Assembly: GCF_030813635.1 (NCBI RefSeq)
Contig: NZ_JAUSUM010000004.1
Location: 372,808-436,807 of the forward strand
DNA: 64,000 nt
Origin: Salibacterium salarium
Lineage (GTDB): Bacteria > Bacillota > Bacilli > Bacillales > Marinococcaceae
Direction: 5' to 3'
In this document: positions 1 through 8,527 of the stretch, piece by piece
How positions within the stretch are numbered: position 1 is the first letter of the stretch
Layout of the letters: every line of letters starts with the position of its first letter
The notes under the pieces: model-generated
Told to the model about the DNA's origin: nothing
The model's database searches: none
Seen by the model: only the letters and a program-made list of their open reading frames with translations
Position numbers and translations under genes: made by a program

Positions 1-971
1 CTGGAGCAGTAAATATCCCTCTTTTTTCAAATGAGGAACGGGCTGATATCGGCACTACATATAAGAAATCGGGAAAAGAAACAGCGATACAAGAAGGCTT
101 AAAAATAGTAGGTCCAAAGCTTTCGGATCATTATGAAAAAATGAAAGAATTAAAAACAGAGACAGAGGGAAAAGAAATTGTCGTATATTGTTGGCGCGGC
201 GGAATGAGAAGTGGTTCTTTCGTATCTACTATGCAAATGCTTGGAATAGATTGTGAACAATTGCCAGGCGGCATTCGTTCTATTAGAAAGGAAATTGAGT
301 ACACATTTGAACAAGAAATTCACTACCCGAGAAAGTATATTGTGTTATCCGGAGGGACGGGAACAGCCAAGACATTAATGCTTGAAAAGTTACAACTAGA
401 AGGCTACCCGGTTATAGATTTAGAAGGTTTGGCAAATCATAGAGGATCGGCGTTTGGTCAAATAGGAATGCAAAGAAAAAGTCAAAAGCAGTTTGAGCTT
501 GATTTATGGCAAAGAATAATGGAATTAAAGAATAGTTCTTATATAATCATCGAAGGAGAAAGCAGAAGAATCGGAGATATTTTTTTGCCTGATTTCATTA
601 CTGAGGGGAAGGGGAGTGGCAGACGGCTTGAAGTTTCTCTACCTATTGAACAAAGATTGTCGGTTATTTCAGATACATATCATCCTTGGAAACATCATGA
701 AGATATAAAAAGTGCTATTGAGCGCATCAAGAACAAATTAACATTGAATGTTTATGAAAAAATTATTCATTCGTTGGAAAGAAAAGATTACAGAGATGTG
801 ATATTATTACTTCTTTATCACTATTATGATCCACGTTACAATCATGCTTTTCAAAAATATGAAGACACCCCTCTGCTGATAGATGCTGATAATATCCACG
901 AAAATTTTCGTAAAATAAGAAACTATCTAAACTATACTGTCAAAGATGCTACCCTTACACCGAATGGATAA
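1..971 (+). CDS. mnmH: tRNA 2-selenouridine synthase MnmH, 3' part
   Basis: MnmH (SelU/YbbB) replaces sulfur by selenium at the wobble 2-thiouridine of some tRNAs, using selenophosphate. The gene enters from the left edge: codon phase starts at base 3 and the frame is open from there, so an internal ATG at 141 is not the true start. The visible part begins inside the rhodanese domain, with GAVNIPLFSNEERA and the catalytic-cysteine loop YCWRGGMRS, and continues into the P-loop domain, which carries LSGGTGTAKT. That Walker A motif has Ala where Gly normally precedes the Lys, which is odd and could affect nucleotide binding. A selD gene would be expected elsewhere. The gene ends at a hairpin shared with the convergent downstream gene. 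The family call is firm from the YCWRGG loop plus P-loop order. Confidence 0.9.
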   Translation, partial: GAVNIPLFSNEERADIGTTYKKSGKETAIQEGLKIVGPKLSDHYEKMKELKTETEGKEIVVYCWRGGMRSGSFVSTMQMLGIDCEQLPGGIRSIRKEIEYTFEQEIHYPRKYIVLSGGTGTAKTLMLEKLQLEGYPVIDLEGLANHRGSAFGQIGMQRKSQKQFELDLWQRIMELKNSSYIIIEGESRRIGDIFLPDFITEGKGSGRRLEVSLPIEQRLSVISDTYHPWKHHEDIKSAIERIKNKLTLNVYEKIIHSLERKDYRDVILLLLYHYYDPRYNHAFQKYEDTPLLIDADNIHENFRKIRNYLNYTVKDATLTPNG

Positions 972-977
972 CCTACA

Positions 978-1009
978 AAAAGCTGTCCACAACTTGGTGG
1001 ACAGCTTTT
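978..1009. terminator. bidirectional terminator
   Basis: A 13-bp perfect stem (978-990 with 997-1009) has a 6-base loop, with A-runs on the left and T-runs on the right. It lies between the convergent mnmH and 3D-domain genes and can serve both strands. Confidence 0.8.
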
Positions 1010-1021
1010 GTCAAATGTCTA

Positions 1022-1930
1022 TTATTCTAGTATTGTCACATTCACATTGCGGCGCCCAAAGCTTTGGGCTTCGCTTTTATTTGGCATATGAACATCAATT
1101 TTATTTCCGTTTATAGCGCCACCGGTGTCTGCAGCTGTGTAAGTTCCGTATCCTTCAATTTCAACTTTTGATCCAAGTGGGATAACATTTGGATCAACGG
1201 CAATTACTTTTGCGTTTGGATTAGCGTTTAAATCAACTCCTGTTGATGTTACACCGGAACAGCCGCTGCAATCAGCTGTATAAGCAGTTGCCTTCACATT
1301 GATGGTACGACCTGCAGATTCTGAATGATCGCTTGATTCAGAAGCAACTTCTTCACTGTGATCGTTGGCTTCTGATTGCTCTTCGGATGCTGTTGCTTCT
1401 TCCTCATGAACAGCTTCAGTAGCAGCTGTTAAAGCTCCGAACGTTTGTGGACCGACAAGGCCGTCGACGAGAATATTTTCTGATTGTTGAAAGTCAATGA
1501 CTGCATCATGAGTGTTAGATTCAAATTCACCGTCTACTTCATCATCAAAAAACCCTAGGAGGTTTAATTGTTCTTGAAGTGTTTCAACAGATTCTCCTTC
1601 GTCTCCTTCCGATAGGATTTCTAAAGAACCAACCGTTATTGGTCCAGGAATTCCATCTTCATCGAGTCCGTGCTTTTCTTGATACTTTTCAATGGCGGAA
1701 GTTGTTTCTTTTCCGAATTCACCGTTCACTTCCTCATCATCAAGGAAACCGCGCTCATTTAACAGCTCTTGCAATGTTTCTACTTCGGAATTTTCTTGTC
1801 CTGATTTCAAGTCCGTACTTAATAATTCACTGGCATCTGCACCTGCAGGACCGGTTAACAAACCAATCGTCGCTACAATTGCAGGGACACCTATTAACTT
1901 CCATGTATGAAATGATGGTTTAAGTTTCAA
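1022..1930 (-). CDS. cell-wall protein: two peptidoglycan-binding repeats plus 3D domain
   Basis: Predicted 302-aa exported cell-wall protein. A TTG start at 1930 is chosen because GGAGGT sits 8 bases upstream; the longer frame to 1990 lacks a ribosome site. After an N-terminal hydrophobic segment (about residues 10-30) come two PG_binding_1 repeats with the typical VETLQELLNERGFL and VETLQEQLNLLGFF helices and DGxxGPxT turns. Then follow an acidic Ser/Glu/His-rich linker (about residues 175-215) and a C-terminal 3D domain with KATAYTAD, AVDPNVIPLGS and the ADTGG Asp motif. The 3D domain is the catalytic fold of Rpf/MltA-like muralytic enzymes (YocH/YabE C-terminus). Expected role is peptidoglycan turnover. 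The linker acidity fits a salt-adapted secretome. Its precise substrate is unknown. Confidence 0.87.
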   Translation of the reverse strand: MKLKPSFHTWKLIGVPAIVATIGLLTGPAGADASELLSTDLKSGQENSEVETLQELLNERGFLDDEEVNGEFGKETTSAIEKYQEKHGLDEDGIPGPITVGSLEILSEGDEGESVETLQEQLNLLGFFDDEVDGEFESNTHDAVIDFQQSENILVDGLVGPQTFGALTAATEAVHEEEATASEEQSEANDHSEEVASESSDHSESAGRTINVKATAYTADCSGCSGVTSTGVDLNANPNAKVIAVDPNVIPLGSKVEIEGYGTYTAADTGGAINGNKIDVHMPNKSEAQSFGRRNVNVTILE

Positions 1931-2213
1931 AATACGAAACCTCCAATTCCTTAAAATTTGTTGTCCCTTTGACGATTTACATCGTATCAATCTTTATTAA
2001 GGGAAATCAATGGAAAAAAGGCTTCTTAAACAAAATGAAATATGAATGTAATTAGGGAAATCTGTCCACAATATATCTGTTCGTTTTTCAACCCATATGA
2101 AATATGATAGAAGAATAAAATATGAGAGAAGAGCGGGAGGAAGAGATGAAATATGCATTTGCATTTTTTATGGAGGTATCAGTACGTTCGTAGTTTTCTT
2201 CTACTATAGCATG

Positions 2214-2246
2214 AAAACCAGCCCTGTAAAACGCAGGGCTAGTTTT
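2214..2246 (-). terminator. terminator of ytvI
   Basis: Inverted repeat AGCCCTG/CAGGGCT flanked by A/T runs (2214-2226 with 2234-2246, one mismatch). The ytvI stop codon lies within the right arm. No other gene is seen in 1931-2238; the 68-codon frame there overlaps the ytvI end and this hairpin. Confidence 0.55.
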
Positions 2247-3360
2247 CTTTAAAACCGTATATAATAAATTGTTTGATATCTTTGAAAACCCCAATATCGA
2301 TGAAGATAACGATAAGGACTAAAAGTGCTGGACCGAATAAAAGTCCAACTGGTCCAAATAATTGAAGGCCGGCAAATAAAGAAACAAGGACGGCAATAGG
2401 ATTTAAATTCATGCTAGATGATAACACTTTAGGCTCAATGGTTTGGCGCACAATCATTGTAATGCTGTAAAGAACGGCTAGACTTATACTCAGTCCAATG
2501 CTTCCTGTCACTAAAAGATAGACAGCCCAAGGTAATAAGATGGTACCTGTCCCGAGATACGGAAGAAATTCAGCGATACCGACGATAATCGCAAGCAATA
2601 CTTTTCCGTCTACTTGTAAAATCGACAACCCTACAAATACGATAATACCAGTGATAAACATTAGTATTAATTGGGCTCTAATATATCCAAACACCCTTCC
2701 CCACATGGCACGGTGAAAAGCATGTATTTTTTTATTGACTCCGCTTGGAATATATTTTCTAAACCATTCCATAATTCGTTCCCAATCTTTTCCTATGAAA
2801 TAGATAGACAATAATATGAATAGTAAAGCGACAAGGAATGTAGGAACATTGATGACAATTTGAGTCAATCCGTCGGCAATTTTCTGTGCAAATTGGCCAA
2901 GGGCTGTTCCTATTTGAGTTCCTATTTCTGAAATACCATCGTTAAAAGTGAAGCCGTCCCCTTCACTTAAATTATCAGCAACTCCAATTATATCCTGCCA
3001 GACAGGAAAAACTGTTTGATTAAAGAACTGTTGAATGTTCACAAAAGCTTGTTCCATCCAGGAAGGTGCTTTGTCCGCAAATCGCTGGACAGCATCAATA
3101 ACTAAAAAGGTTAATCCAGTAATAATTCCTCCTATAATAGAAAGGCCGATAAGTAAGGCAGTTAGTGCAGCAATACCTTTAGGAAATCTTGCTTTACGGT
3201 GAAGAAATGAAGATAACGGTTTTAATATCCACGCAAATAACGCTGCTAGCCAAAACGGATACGTGAGTTTAAACACGGTCATAATGGTCCATAGAAGAAC
3301 GGTAACTGCAACGATAACTAAAAAAAGTCTGACGATAATCCAACCTGTCTGTTTTTTCAC
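2239..3360 (-). CDS. ytvI: AI-2E family membrane protein YtvI
   Basis: 373-aa polytopic membrane protein of the AI-2E transporter/PerM family, matching the sporulation integral membrane protein YtvI of Bacillus. GTG start at 3360 with GGAGG six bases upstream. Hydrophobic helices pair up at the N-terminus (about residues 8-50), then at 60-90, followed by an extracytoplasmic amphipathic stretch with few charges near 100-160. The C-terminal block contains the family features IIVGIAEFLPYLGTGTIL and QTIEPKVLSSSMNLNP. The transported substrate of YtvI is not established. The gene stands alone between convergent and divergent neighbours and has its own terminator. Family assignment is strong; the YtvI name rests on overall similarity. 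Confidence 0.85.
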   Translation of the reverse strand: MKKQTGWIIVRLFLVIVAVTVLLWTIMTVFKLTYPFWLAALFAWILKPLSSFLHRKARFPKGIAALTALLIGLSIIGGIITGLTFLVIDAVQRFADKAPSWMEQAFVNIQQFFNQTVFPVWQDIIGVADNLSEGDGFTFNDGISEIGTQIGTALGQFAQKIADGLTQIVINVPTFLVALLFILLSIYFIGKDWERIMEWFRKYIPSGVNKKIHAFHRAMWGRVFGYIRAQLILMFITGIIVFVGLSILQVDGKVLLAIIVGIAEFLPYLGTGTILLPWAVYLLVTGSIGLSISLAVLYSITMIVRQTIEPKVLSSSMNLNPIAVLVSLFAGLQLFGPVGLLFGPALLVLIVIFIDIGVFKDIKQFIIYGFKEN

Positions 3361-3536
3361 ACGTATCCTCCTCTTTTTTTATTGATTTCTGTGTATTATC
3401 TATTTTACCTTTATTCTTGTCTAAATTACCAGTCATGAAATAATGAAAATAAGAGGTTTAATAATTTTTGTTATGGAAATATAAAAAGAAGACACATATT
3501 TATAATTTATACTACATTTCCATGAAATGAGGGAAT

Positions 3537-4307
3537 ATGATGCAGTTAAAAGATAATGTATGGATTGTAACAGGAGCAGCTTCCGGAATGGGAGGTGCCT
3601 GCGCGAAAATGATTGTAAATAACGGCGGGAAAGTTGTCATCGCTGATATCAATGTACGGAAAGGGAGAAAACTTTCAGAGGAATTAGGAAAAAATGCTAT
3701 CTTTTTAAAGACGGATGTTACGTCAGAAGAAGATGCAAGCCGGACAGTGGAAGACAGCATCAATCATTTTGGTAAACTTAATGGACTCATTAACTGTGCG
3801 GCGCTTGGAGTTGCTGAAAAGATTTTAAATAAGAAGAGTACCCACTCCCTTGAGCATTTCTCCAGAGTGGTTCAAATTAATTTAGTAGGAACATTTAATA
3901 TGTTAAAGCAAGTGGCTGACAAATTAAAAAGAAATGAACCTAATCAGGATGAAGAACAAGGCGTAATTATTAATACAGCTTCTGTCGCAGCATTTGAAGG
4001 ACAAATTGGACAAGCTGCTTATAGTGCTTCTAAAGCGGGTATTGCAGGACTGACTTTACCAGCTGCGCGCGAACTGGCTAGATACGGGATAAGAGTAATG
4101 ACAATAGCGCCGGGATTATTTGAAACTCCATTGTATGAAGCACTTCCCGAAAGTGCTAAAGACACATTAGGTGGGATGACACCATTCCCGCAAAGGCTTG
4201 GACGCCCGTCGGAGTATGCAGCCCTTTCAAAACAAATAATCGAAAATCCAATGTTGAATGGAGAAACGATAAGACTTGATGGTGCCTTGCGAATGCCTCC
4301 CCAATAA
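3537..4307 (+). CDS. short-chain dehydrogenase, 3-hydroxyacyl-CoA dehydrogenase type-2-like
   Basis: NAD(P)-dependent SDR oxidoreductase, 256 aa. The Rossmann glycine motif TGAASGMGGACA is near residues 13-24, the acidic DIN after strand 2 suggests NAD preference, NCAALG is the NNAG equivalent, and the catalytic Ser and YSASKAG (Tyr-x3-Lys) lie near 150-170. The QAAYSASKAGIAGLTLPAAR and ETPLYEALPE segments resemble the HSD17B10/type-2 3-hydroxyacyl-CoA dehydrogenase branch, which would place it in fatty-acid or branched-chain acyl-CoA breakdown. Two ATGs in tandem (3537 and 3540) follow GAGGG; the second has better spacing. No beta-oxidation genes adjoin it, so the exact substrate is inferred only from subfamily resemblance. 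Confidence 0.82.
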   Translation: MMQLKDNVWIVTGAASGMGGACAKMIVNNGGKVVIADINVRKGRKLSEELGKNAIFLKTDVTSEEDASRTVEDSINHFGKLNGLINCAALGVAEKILNKKSTHSLEHFSRVVQINLVGTFNMLKQVADKLKRNEPNQDEEQGVIINTASVAAFEGQIGQAAYSASKAGIAGLTLPAARELARYGIRVMTIAPGLFETPLYEALPESAKDTLGGMTPFPQRLGRPSEYAALSKQIIENPMLNGETIRLDGALRMPPQ

Positions 4308-4309
4308 CA

Positions 4310-4765
4310 TTAAACATTATGTTTGGTTGTTATTTCATTTAAACGACGAAGCATATCACCGATACCGCGACAACCTTTTAAAGGAGTTACCCACGTATAA
4401 TGGTGGGGATTCTCTATGATACGGTGCATCACTTTTTCATGTTTTTGGCCGGTTAATAAAATAATAGATTTAGTCTCATTTAGTTTTTTTGTTTGCCATT
4501 GGGAATGAAGATCGGTGTCCGAAATAACTTCCCGCTTAGGAAAATGAAACCCTGCATCATAGTTTTCCGGCACAATGTCGAATGGAAGAAGAAAGCCGTG
4601 TTTTGCTGAAAGTATGACCCATGGATAGTTGTTTTTATCAGCAAACGATTGGCATTTTTTATGCAAAGTACCTTGGTAAGCGTCTTTAGCATACACGGCA
4701 CCGGTTTGTGGTTTTATATCCCAAATTTTCTTTTTTCCACATGGAACAATACAAAGGTTCTCCAT
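4310..4765 (-). CDS. DUF6884-like protein
   Basis: 151-aa soluble protein with the N-terminal signature IVPCGKKKIWD, followed by AKDAYQGTLHKK and the ILSAKHGFL block. This combination is typical of the DUF6884 group, which is related to the YaaA/DUF328-like fold; no function is established. Start at 4765 is supported by AAAGGA ten bases upstream. It is convergent with the SDR gene (2-base gap) and divergent from manA. It is probably cytoplasmic, with no signal or membrane segment. Family recognition is from memory of the motif and should be checked with a profile search. Confidence 0.65.
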   Translation of the reverse strand: MENLCIVPCGKKKIWDIKPQTGAVYAKDAYQGTLHKKCQSFADKNNYPWVILSAKHGFLLPFDIVPENYDAGFHFPKREVISDTDLHSQWQTKKLNETKSIILLTGQKHEKVMHRIIENPHHYTWVTPLKGCRGIGDMLRRLNEITTKHNV

Positions 4766-4837
4766 TCTATCACTGTCCTTTCTTTTACTATGTTATAATA
4801 AATGAAGTATAATCAGCAAAAGTTTGGAGTGGAGCAA

Positions 4838-5800
4838 ATGTATGAGGAACCGATATTTTTGGAACCAGTCTTTAAAGAAAGAATTTGGGGCGGGACCAAG
4901 TTGAAAGAAGAATTCGGTTACGATATACCATCCGAAACAACAGGGGAATGTTGGGGAATTTCTGCCCATTCAAACGGAGCAAGTATTATAAAAAATGGAC
5001 CTTTAAAAGGAAAATCGTTGAAAACTGTTTGGGACAACCACAAGGGATTATTTGGCGATGAGTCCGGAGAAGAATTTCCTTTACTTATTAAATTGTTGGA
5101 TGCAGCTGCGGATTTATCTGTTCAAGTGCATCCTAATGATGATCAAGCACATAAGCTGGAGGATAAAGAAGCGTTTGGAAAGACAGAGTGCTGGTATGTT
5201 GTAAGCGCAGAACCTGGTGCTGCATTAATTCTTGGCCACCATGCTGAGTCAAAGAAACAGTTGGAGACGAAAATGAGAGAAGGTGAATGGGACACTCTCT
5301 TGAGAGAAGTTCCTATACAAACAGGAGACTTTTTTTATGTTCCGAGCGGTACCATCCATGCGATTGGTAAAGGAGCACTTATTTTAGAAACACAGCAAAG
5401 TTCTGATACGACTTATCGGGTTTACGATTATGACCGTACAGATCAACTAGGGAATAAGCGGGAGTTGCATTTGGATAAATCGATAGAAGTAGCCACTGTG
5501 CCGCACCAAAACCCAAAAAAAATGCGAAAAAAGCTCATAGATAACGATAGTGGCATAGTCGAACAGCTTGTAATGTCCCCTTTTTTTTCGGTCTATCACA
5601 TAAAAGTGAATGATATATTAGATCCGGTTGTAACAGCGCCTTACATGCTAGCAACCGTGTTAAATGGTGAGGGCACAATAGAATCAGAGACTTCTAAAGT
5701 GGCGATTACAAAAGGGGACCATTTTATTATTCCTGCTTCGATAGGCAGTTATGTTATAAAAGGGGATGTAGAATTAGTAACAAGCACAAGAGAGTCGTGA
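4838..5800 (+). CDS. manA: mannose-6-phosphate isomerase, class I
   Basis: Interconverts mannose 6-phosphate and fructose 6-phosphate; zinc enzyme, 320 aa from the chosen start. The ATG at 4838 is preferred over 4802 because GGAGTGGAG precedes it, the protein then starts like other Bacillus ManA (PIFLEPVFKERIWGG), and a TATAAT at 4794-4799 places the transcription start after 4802. Metal-site elements are visible: SVQVHPNDDQAH near residue 94, GKTECWYV near 113, and the later GTIHAIGKGALILE with TYRVYDYDR. The C-terminal jelly roll is complete. It abuts the convergent downstream gene with no intervening base. No PTS or polysaccharide genes adjoin, so the metabolic setting is not visible. Confidence 0.93.
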   Translation: MYEEPIFLEPVFKERIWGGTKLKEEFGYDIPSETTGECWGISAHSNGASIIKNGPLKGKSLKTVWDNHKGLFGDESGEEFPLLIKLLDAAADLSVQVHPNDDQAHKLEDKEAFGKTECWYVVSAEPGAALILGHHAESKKQLETKMREGEWDTLLREVPIQTGDFFYVPSGTIHAIGKGALILETQQSSDTTYRVYDYDRTDQLGNKRELHLDKSIEVATVPHQNPKKMRKKLIDNDSGIVEQLVMSPFFSVYHIKVNDILDPVVTAPYMLATVLNGEGTIESETSKVAITKGDHFIIPASIGSYVIKGDVELVTSTRES

Positions 5801-6736
5801 TTAGGGAAAACACAATTCATAAAAATTACAATACGTGCAGGCTTTTTGGTCGCTTGTTTGTGGAAATGACTCTAAAGGGAGAGGTTGATTTTCTGACGCA
5901 TCTTCCAAATATTTTGTCATCCACTCTACACTGCTCCCAATCAATTCCTGCACTTTTTCTAATGTTACGGGATCTAGTTGGTGTTCGACGTGCTCCCCTT
6001 CTAACAAATATTCATTTCTAATGATAATGTCATCAAGACTATCCACTTCATAGGTTTGTAATAAATAAAGAACGTAAAGAGCAAGCTGATAAGGATCTTC
6101 CTCCGATTGCTTGCCCGTTTTCCAGTCCACAATAACCCACTTGGTTCGATCTAAATCTTTGTATAACAAATCCAATACGACAAAGACTTTTAACTGCCCT
6201 ACTTGTAAAATTCGAAACTTCTCGGCTTCTAAAAATTCGATTTGTTCATTATAAGCGAGTTCTTTCATAGTTTGGCTTGTCAGAAAATGGTGCATCGTTA
6301 CGTGAAGACGATGTGTTATCTTATCTACTTTACTTTGGGGAAGTTGACTAGTATTTCCGTAATAGATTTCATGAAACATGGTTGTCTTTTTTGGACGGTC
6401 CCACCAATTACTATACCGTTTCGTAGAATCGACAAATCCTTTGTTCAGCTGATGTCTCACTTGTTCCCGCAGGTTTTCTTCACTAGGAATATAACCTGTG
6501 TTTAAGTATTCATCAATGACATGATCTATCACGTCATGGACAATCGAGCCAAAAAACATTTCTAGATTGGTTAAGTTTTTCAAACGATAAGCATGCTTGC
6601 TTGTTTGGGAAGCGTCACGAAGCCAACCGTTGTGAGATGTGTAATATTGGTGGGCATATTGTCTTGCACAATGCATCAATGTTTTATGGCGGGAAAGAGA
6701 CCAGGAGAATTCAGGATACGTTTTTATTTCAAACAA
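5801..6736 (-). CDS. PD-(D/E)XK nuclease-superfamily protein with C-terminal Cys cluster
   Basis: 311-aa protein of the Cas4/AddB-like PD-(D/E)XK branch (PDDEXK_1). The catalytic core is visible as VFVVLDLLYKD followed about 15 residues later by WVIVDWKTGKQ (the D and D-x-K motif), then QLALYVLYLL, the conserved Gln helix. A C-terminal CTYCNFYELC gives three cysteines as in AddB/Cas4 iron-sulfur proteins, but the fourth, distant Cys is uncertain (CARQYAHQYY near the N-terminus fits the usual position). N-terminal SWSLSRHKTL also matches the family pattern. TTG at 6736 is chosen because AGGAAGGTG sits 6-7 bases upstream; an earlier TTG at 6760 has no site. Not adjacent to CRISPR or addAB genes; a DNA repair role is inferred. 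Confidence 0.75.
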   Translation of the reverse strand: MFEIKTYPEFSWSLSRHKTLMHCARQYAHQYYTSHNGWLRDASQTSKHAYRLKNLTNLEMFFGSIVHDVIDHVIDEYLNTGYIPSEENLREQVRHQLNKGFVDSTKRYSNWWDRPKKTTMFHEIYYGNTSQLPQSKVDKITHRLHVTMHHFLTSQTMKELAYNEQIEFLEAEKFRILQVGQLKVFVVLDLLYKDLDRTKWVIVDWKTGKQSEEDPYQLALYVLYLLQTYEVDSLDDIIIRNEYLLEGEHVEHQLDPVTLEKVQELIGSSVEWMTKYLEDASENQPLPLESFPQTSDQKACTYCNFYELCFP

Positions 6737-6772
6737 AGGAGAGCACCTTCCTTCAAACAATGAATAAGAAGC

Positions 6773-7357
6773 TTATTTTACAATAAGCGGGTGACCAAAA
6801 TAATATCCTTGGAATAGGGTAAACCCCATAGATTTAGCTTTTTCAAATTCAGATTTTGTTTCCAATTTTTCAGCTAATAATGTAAATGAATAAACCTTAG
6901 AAGCCTGCACGACATTTTTAATATTCGTTACATCACTATCTTGCCAGTCTATTTTCACGATATCGGCAAAAGGCAGAAATGAGTCACTTTTTTCCGTTAA
7001 TATGAAATCATCTAGCGCAATTTGATAGTCCTTTTCCTTTAGTTCCTGCAGAATGTGTAAAATTTCAGGGCTCACTTCGATATCTTCTAAAATTTCTACC
7101 ATCATTTTTGAGGCAGGTAATAATAAAGGAACTCTTTGTATTAATGAGTTTTTGGTGAAATTGATAAAAGCCGTGTTATTGTCTGTAATGGTGTCTAATC
7201 CGATATCTAAAAAACTTTTAAAGATGACATCGGATGTCGCTTGATCGGGGTTTTTGGCACGAAAACTTTTGCATGAATCTTCCCGATATAATAGTTCGTA
7301 TCCGATAATTTTTTTTTCTGCTGTAACGATAGGTTGTCTTGCCACTGAGACGGTCAT
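6773..7357 (-). CDS. EAL-domain protein, YuxH-like, lacking HDOD
   Basis: 194-aa protein matching the N-terminal EAL half of YuxH-type proteins (ARQPIV, YELLYR, FINFTKN, VEILEDIE, ALDDF, VKIDW, AEKLET, FQGYYFG). The canonical EAL triad is degenerate: YELLYR replaces ExLxR and the DDF motif is a single DDF without the usual metal-binding context. Cyclic-di-GMP hydrolysis is therefore doubtful, and a binding or regulatory role is more likely. Known relatives continue into an HDOD domain of about 200 residues; here a stop follows directly after the EAL end. The start at 7357 has GGAGG five bases upstream. It is co-oriented with and 36 bases from the nuclease-like gene. Confidence 0.75.
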   Translation of the reverse strand: MTVSVARQPIVTAEKKIIGYELLYREDSCKSFRAKNPDQATSDVIFKSFLDIGLDTITDNNTAFINFTKNSLIQRVPLLLPASKMMVEILEDIEVSPEILHILQELKEKDYQIALDDFILTEKSDSFLPFADIVKIDWQDSDVTNIKNVVQASKVYSFTLLAEKLETKSEFEKAKSMGFTLFQGYYFGHPLIVK

Positions 7358-7507
7358 GTTAGCCTCCGACTGATTTAAATATGTTATCTGCAACTATAAT
7401 AGATGTTCTATATAAGTGATATTAGCTTCATTATAACAAACAGCTTAAGAAAAAACTATTTTCATAAGAAGAGAAGAATTATGTCTTATGAAAATAGTAT
7501 TAAAAGT

Positions 7508-8527
7508 TTAATAATTAGGTTGTTTTGCTCCGGATTCAATTTCTTCAATATGATGACAAGCTGCTTGATGAGTTCCTGTCATGTCTTTTGTTACTCTTAA
7601 TTCTGGTACTTCGTTTTTACATTTTTCGGTTGCAAATGGACAACGTGTATGGAAACGACATCCAGTAGGAGGGTCAATCGGAGAAGGGACATCTCCTTTT
7701 AGGTGAATACGTTCCTGCTGATTACTAGGATCAGGTACTGGTATGGCTGATAATAAAGACTTCGTATAAGGATGTTTAGGATTATCGAATATTTCTTTTT
7801 TTTCTCCGATTTCAACTATTTTTCCTAAATACATGACGGCAACACGATCAGAAATATGTCGAACAACGCCTAAATCGTGTGCGATGAATAAATAAGTGAG
7901 ATTTAAATCACGTTGCAGTTGTTTCAACAAATTTAGAACTTGTGCTTGGATGGAAACGTCTAACGCAGACACTGATTCATCACAAACAATGAATTTAGGA
8001 TCAACAGCTAATGCCCGGGCAATTCCAATTCGTTGGCGTTGTCCGCCGCTAAATTCATGCGGAAACCGATCAAGTTGATGAGAACCTAGTCCTACTGTGT
8101 CTAGCAGTTCCATAATCTTGTCCATCCGCTCCGCTTTAGGTAAGACTTTTTGAATACTCATAGCTTCTTCGAGAATCTGTCTAACGGTCTGCCTAGGATT
8201 GATAGATGCATACGGATCTTGAAAAATAATTTGAAGATCTTTACGCTTTCTCCTCATCTGTTGCTTGTTTAAGGCAAGTAAATCGTCACCTTGGAATGTT
8301 ATTTCACCTGAAGTGGGGTCATCGAGTCGAAGAACAGCACGTCCAGTCGTAGATTTTCCACACCCTGATTCTCCCACGATACTTAAAGTTTCTCCTTCAT
8401 TTACATAAAAACTGACGTCATCAACCGCTTTGACATGGTTAACGGTACGCCCGAAAATACCACCTTTTATTGGAAAGTATTGCTTTAAATTATTGATTTC
8501 CAGCAGTTTTGTAGTCATCGACAACAT
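7508..8527 (-). CDS. oppF: oligopeptide ABC transporter ATP-binding protein (OppF/DppF type)
   Basis: Second ATPase of the peptide importer, 339 aa. Walker [10 protein letters not shown] is near residue 57, Q-loop [13 protein letters not shown] near 105, ABC signature [15 protein letters not shown] near 160 and Walker [13 protein letters not shown] near 180. The C-terminal oligopeptide extension carries [14 protein letters not shown] (cysteine cluster of OppF/DppF). It overlaps the 3' end of oppD by 38 bases, indicating translational coupling. Three closely spaced starts are possible (ATG 8527, TTG 8524, ATG 8518); GGAGG is best spaced for the TTG. Last gene of the oppC-B-D-F operon. Confidence 0.92.
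   Translation of the reverse strand: MLSMTTKLLEINNLKQYFPIKGGIFGRTVNHVKAVDDVSFYVNEGETLSIVGESGCGKSTTGRAVLRLDDPTSGEITFQGDDLLALNKQQMRRKRKDLQIIFQDPYASINPRQTVRQILEEAMSIQKVLPKAERMDKIMELLDTVGLGSHQLDRFPHEFSGGQRQRIGIARALAVDPKFIVCDESVSALDVSIQAQVLNLLKQLQRDLNLTYLFIAHDLGVVRHISDRVAVMYLGKIVEIGEKKEIFDNPKHPYTKSLLSAIPVPDPSNQQERIHLKGDVPSPIDPPTGCRFHTRCPFATEKCKNEVPELRVTKDMTGTHQAACHHIEEIESGAKQPNY

Noticed and set aside
1931..2087. Cyclic-di-AMP (ydaO) riboswitch before the 3D-domain gene
   Set aside because: Such riboswitches precede some wall hydrolases, but none of the conserved motif is present in this leader.
2088..2294. 68-codon minus-strand frame
   Set aside because: Overlaps the end of ytvI in another frame and its terminator; no ribosome site.
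5797..5803. Zero-gap convergent stops of manA and the nuclease-like gene
   Set aside because: Compact spacing only; both frames are well supported and nothing suggests fusion or frameshift.
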